From Citrus sinensis (lineage: Eukaryota > Streptophyta > Magnoliopsida > Sapindales > Rutaceae), in assembly GCF_022201045.2 (NCBI RefSeq), contig NC_068558.1:41497501-41561500 (forward strand): a DNA stretch of 64,000 bases, in the 5' to 3' direction. The position numbers and the translations under genes are program-made. A model generated the notes under the pieces. The model was not told where the DNA came from. It was given only the letters and a program-made list of their open reading frames with translations, and searched no databases. Positions 59,982 to 64,000 of the stretch are shown here, piece by piece (the first letter of the stretch is position 1; every line of letters starts with the position of its first letter).

Positions 59982-61536
59982 TGAAGATTGGAGCCAGCAG
60001 AATGGCGTCGTTGAATGGCTGGCATCCAAATGAGGTTTTTAATACGGCGTGGTTGAGACTTCTAGTGGCTTCAGAGAAGCCTTGCAACCGAAGCATTTGA
60101 GAGATTGGGAAACTATTGAAGGCTCGGTACTGATTCTAACAGTCGATAATACTTTGTTCGCTGCCTCGTTCACAAGAAAAGAACTTGCTTTCCCTTTCCC
60201 AGCCGTGAAATGCAATCCCTGTACTTCTATTCTATTCAGTTGATCTGTTGAAAACGCCACCGTTTTTTACTGCAACAAATGGCGCCAAATGCAGGTTTTA
60301 ATTTCACATTTCACCTTTACTTTGTTTAGGTAATAAAGCCCACCAATGGGCTAGGCTTTAATGCAAATAAACTAATTAATAATTATAGTGTAAAGTTTGT
60401 TCTTTATTTTTTTTGAGATATGAACAAATTTGTATTTAGCTGAAACACAAATGAATCTAAATATAAATATTTGAAAAATATATTTGTTTAATTATTTACT
60501 GTTTGAATAATATATATTTTTAATTATTTAATATTTGAATATAAGTAATATTTTTTAATAAATTAAAAGAACGTAAATATGGTTGTTTGACATGAATTTA
60601 AAAAATAAATAAGTAAATTAAAAAAATGAAGTCTAAAATTAGTAAAATTTTAACAAACAAACGGCATCGTGCAAAAGCTGAAAAAAAAATAAATATTCTA
60701 AATACGTAATTGAATTAAAACTTGAAAAGTAAACGGAAATTTATAACATTGACCACAAAAGTTTTGTAATTTGCAAAACTAATCCCTCCAACTTTTTGAA
60801 AGTTATGTCAATTAATATTTAAAAAAGTTGAATTAAACGATTTTCTGATAATACTCTTACCAATCATGCCAATAACAATATCATGTGCTTAATTTACACA
60901 AAATTAACCAATGGGTTCTTAGTTCATTCGTAATAATGCCTGCCAGCAATTAATGGTCCAAGCAATTAAAAATTAAGACTCGATTATCTTTCAAAATAAG
61001 TCGATAATCTTTTGCTTACAAAAAGTTCCGATAATTTCTAATTGTATATATCTGTAAATTTTTAATTGTAATATCAGTGAGTCAAAAAAGATTACACAAA
61101 ATTAAAACAATTAATAAAAGTTTTGAAATTAATATTAAAAAGGGTGACTTTTACTGTTTTACACGTGTTATGTCAACAATTGCAAAAACATGAAACGTGG
61201 TCGTTTGATATAGTGATATCATACGGAATATGGTAAAGAGGACGTTTGATACAGTGATACACTGATATTGTCCAAAAGGACGTTTACACGTGAGGACAAG
61301 TGGAAAAACCTGAAACGTTGTCGTTTTCAATAGACGGGGAGGCAAAAAAAGCGAAAATACAGGGCCGCGGTAAGAATTACGGAAAGTACTTGAGAAACAT
61401 CCAGAAGGCGTTAGGAGTTAGAATCAAGTAGACCGACAATCACCATGCACGAACAAATATTACAACCAGAAAGCGGAGAGAGAATTAGAGACGCTCAAAG
61501 TCCGAGAGAAGGAGAAACCGGAGATAGAATTATTCA
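59982..61536. other. Intergenic region between divergent genes
   Basis: The promoter and leader of the UBA-PUB gene lie on the left (59982-60300) and those of the uncharacterised nuclear gene on the right. The middle (60360-61140) is very AT-rich with nothing identifiable. At 61190-61330 the phrases GGTCGTTTGATA, GGACGTTTGATA and CACTGATATTGTCC repeat with variation. Confidence 0.45.
60282..60289 (-). promoter_or_regulatory. E2F-like motif upstream of the UBA-PUB gene
   Basis: GCGCCAAA on the plus strand is TTTGGCGC on the gene's strand, about 300 bp upstream of its start codon. It sits in a palindromic ATGGCGCCAAAT. The consensus match is perfect, but function is unproven. Confidence 0.4.
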
Positions 61537-62584
61537 ATGAGCAATCCGAGAACAATAAAACTGTTCTGCCCGTCAGTGTCGAACCTAATTCAGTTTGTGG
61601 CATGGGACGAGCAGAGACTCGACTTGGGGTCCATAGCCCGCGCGTTTGGACTGGATCCATCAACTGTCAAGCTCAACGGTCACTTCATCAGCAGAGGGTT
61701 CGATTTTGTATCCAGCTCTGTCACTTGGAGGCCGTTGATTAAGTTTTTCTCGGCTAAGGGATTGTCCACTGGAAAGGACGATAAGGACGCACTCATTGTT
61801 GACGGCAAGCTCTCCAAAGTTGGCAGCAAGCGTAAGTTCCTTTCAATTCCTTATGTGCTTATTCAGTGTTAGTTTTTTAATATATGGGGACTTATTTTTA
61901 GTTGTAAATTTCGAAGCCATTTGTTCCATTCTTGCCTTTTCCAGGATTGCATAATTCTGGGGATACTTTAGTTGAGACTCCTGGTAAATTTGCAGCCCCT
62001 GTCTGTAGCATTTGTCGGAGGCCATTGGCTGAAGATATCAACTTGTTCAAGAATAAAAAGCTGAAAGATAGCAGCTCAGGTAAAGTTTTAAGGGTTGGTA
62101 ATAATCTTTTTATACAAATTTCTGATTTCTTAGTGCACTTGCATTGATTAGGGAGAGTGGCTATGAAATTTGTTCATTATGCATAAAGATGAACAGTGTG
62201 TGACTGATTTTAAGTTTTGATGTTTAGGATATGAAGAAGGAGATCATCATGCGGCCATGAGCAATGGCCTTGGCTTAAAGAGAAAGCACTCGCTGGAAGA
62301 TCTCTGTTTACTCAAGAAGCTGAAGATAAAAGAGTCCAATTCAGGTACATAATAAACTCAAGTTCTCTCATCTGTATTTGGCATTGCCTTTGCTATTTAC
62401 AGCTTTTGCCCGACCCGCATATCATTTGTTTTGTTTGCTGTTTTCAGATTGTCAGGGATCAGCAAATAAACATTGCAGCACTTTTTCAAGGACCCAATTT
62501 ACATGCAGTCACATGAGTGACAGTGTGAAAGGACCAAGAGAAAATGAGGTGATTACTGCCACTCCTTGCAAAAGAATCAGATGA
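61537..62584 (+). CDS. Uncharacterised protein, probably nuclear
   Basis: Four exons join in phase (61537-61831, 61945-62079, 62228-62344, 62448-62584) to 227 residues. I do not recognise the family. The first 98 residues are the best-structured part, with hydrophobic segments such as LFCPSVSNLIQFVAWDEQRL, LDPSTVKLNGHFISRG and SVTWRPLIKFFSAKG. Exon 2 carries a single Cys pair (VCSICRRPL), half of a zinc knuckle and not a RING. Exon 3 has two basic clusters (LKRKHSLED, LKKLKIKE) resembling a bipartite nuclear signal. The last exon adds three Cys and ends CKRIR. All introns are GT-AG and short, and phase is kept through all four joins, so it is a real gene. It is divergent from the UBA-PUB gene. 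Confidence 0.75.
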
Positions 62585-63294
62585 AGCATACGTCTCCTTC
62601 TTTTGGGTTGATTTTTTTCTCGGAGAAAATAAACCTTCTTAACAATCATAGAAGACCGACTTTGTAAATGATAAGCAATGTGGGTGAATGAGGGAAGTCA
62701 AAAACACTTGTAAAATCTGGTGATGGTATGGTGAATCGTAACATGCCATTTCAACAGCATGCAGCAGATAATTCATGCTATTGAATACTGATCAGCAGAG
62801 AATTTGATGTCCAGTTTCATTTATTGAAGTAATTCATCATGACTTCTATTTTATTTCCTTCTTCGTGGATAAAGGAGCTTTTACACTTAAAAAAATATTT
62901 TTAAAAATTAGTGTACTCTTCCCAATTATTTGCTTTTCAGAGTTAACTCAAGACTTGATGACCTACCAATACAAGGCCAAAACCAAAGGCAGAAACCATC
63001 AACGGAAGAAACTAACACAGACAAGCTTCCAGGGGGATTCAGCATATGGAACTGACTGACCCAATGAAAATGTTGAATAAAATTGAAAATATGCAAGTGT
63101 GATGATTAAGAAACTGGTTCAAAGGGCAAATGACGAAGACAAAGAAATCGTGTGTAAATGAATAAGGAAATAATACAAAATTGGGATACATCTGGGGTCA
63201 TTTCTTCGTGGTAAACGAATACCATTTTCCTGATCTCGCATATAGTTTTCTTTTGCACATATTGTACACTGAGATACCTGACTAAGAAATGAAA
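62585..63294. other. Convergent 3' regions
   Basis: 3' UTR of the plus-strand uncharacterised gene and downstream sequence of the minus-strand partial gene. An open frame at 62865-63059 shows no domain. Confidence 0.45.
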
Positions 63295-63667
63295 TCATCC
63301 AAAATAGTATTGCCAAGTGACAGCAATACTAGCTACTAACAAGATTTTCAGTACTAACCTAAAACTAATAAAAGAGTGAGGCAAGGATGATGTTGGCTGC
63401 TCCTGTGGTCTTCCTCTGAGCTTGGCTGATAGCCTGGACAGCAGCTGAGAAATCCAACCAGCTTTGTGGCCAGCTGCAAGCAGAAAAATGGTTTAGTCAT
63501 GGCATCTAATACTGGAACACAATTACAGAAGTAGCACATCAGGTAGTGGTGGCGAAATTTTAGATCAGGTGGATAAAGACATAAAGAGCATCAAATAATA
63601 CACTACCGTGCATAATATTAAAGATTTTTTCGAGCATGGCCTCCAGAGGCATAATCGAATTCAGGCC
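63295..63667 (-). CDS. 3' end of a gene encoding a C-terminally membrane-anchored protein (partial)
   Basis: Two exons are visible on the minus strand, 63667-63607 and 63473-63295; the gene continues past the right edge. They join in phase (CAC G|CT) to give about 80 C-terminal residues. These read LNSIMPLEAMLEKIFNIMHA, then GHKAGWISQLLSRLSAKLRG, then a Pro/Ser stretch (RPQEQPTSSLPHS). The end is a hydrophobic segment (LVLKILLVASIAVTW) followed by QYYFG and the stop. Architecture is that of a tail-anchored or single-pass protein with a very short final tail. I do not recognise the family. The acceptor of the upstream exon (GAGCTCAG) has a weak pyrimidine tract, so that boundary is less certain. 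The 333 bases from 63668 to the edge look like intron. Confidence 0.55.
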
Positions 63668-64000
63668 CTGAGCTCAACCATGAATTAAGCATATCAACCT
63701 AAATTTATTTTTGACTGGGTTGTAGATTTTGCAATCACTAACAATATTTGACAGTATATCCAAATCTCATTAAAACTTGAAAGTAAATCTTTCTGTTCTT
63801 AGTTGTTTGTATTCTGACAAAATTGCACGAAAATTAAGATGTCATCAAGAACTAATAGAGTCAAATTTTAGATGTTAGGAAATGAGGAAATTTAAATCGG
63901 TCTTTTCTACTTGCACAGTTCCCTAAAATATTGCTAACTGCCCTAATTAGCCTGTTCTAATTGATTGTATCCAACCAACACACATTTATGAATGTTGCTA

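Noticed and set aside
60003-60243. Overlapping open frames on both strands upstream of the UBA-PUB start
   Set aside because: They sit in the 5' leader/promoter of that gene and do not resemble any protein.

Overview
The window is nuclear DNA from a flowering plant. Genes carry canonical GT-AG introns, intergenic DNA is AT-rich and full of small DNA transposons, and the proteins are plant families (FatA thioesterase, RIN4, STIG1-like, E-type PPR). The gene content fits a woody rosid and looks most like Citrus to me, but the species is an inference. I rebuilt fourteen protein-coding loci by checking splice sites and reading phase exon by exon. I saw no rRNA, tRNA or CRISPR array.

Layout. 0.7-4.6 kb (+): FatA acyl-ACP thioesterase. 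5.4-5.7 kb (+): a possible small secreted peptide. 7.4-10.4 kb (-): an RNF4-like RING ubiquitin ligase with SUMO-interaction-like motifs. 12.1-14.3 kb (-): replication factor CDC45 with an E2F site just upstream. 15.6-18.3 kb (-): immune regulator RIN4 carrying a duplicated C-terminal exon. 18.4-27.8 kb: a repeat-rich island with two PIF/Harbinger-type MITEs, one or two Mutator-type fold-back elements and Copia LTR remnants. 27.9-28.4 kb (+): a STIG1-like cysteine-rich secreted protein. 29.6-32.2 kb (+): a BAP31-like ER protein. 33.7-35.5 kb (-): an intronless PPR protein. 37.1-41.5 kb (+): a cytosolic-type methionyl-tRNA synthetase lacking the usual plant C-terminal tRNA-binding domain, followed by an LTR remnant. 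42.5-47.0 kb (+): PIG-S of the GPI transamidase, followed by a hAT-type element with perfect 8-bp target duplications. 50.2-53.3 kb (-): a SAM-domain protein that needs a GC-AG intron. 55.3-60.0 kb (-): a UBA-PUB protein. 61.5-62.6 kb (+): an unrecognised, probably nuclear protein. 63.3 kb to the edge (-): the 3' end of a gene ending in a membrane anchor.

The genes are independent transcription units, not an operon. From memory, the FatA, CDC45, RIN4 and PPR genes correspond to the Arabidopsis cluster At3g25110-At3g25060, and the RING, PIG-S and SAM genes to At3g07200-At3g07170. The window therefore looks like an ancestral block that Arabidopsis split between two duplicated regions. No wholly new system is evident. 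The most interesting points are the RIN4 exon duplication, whose extra copy has lost the AvrRpt2 cleavage-site glycine and the residue matching Thr166, the shortened methionyl-tRNA synthetase, and the GC-AG intron/stop switch in the SAM gene.
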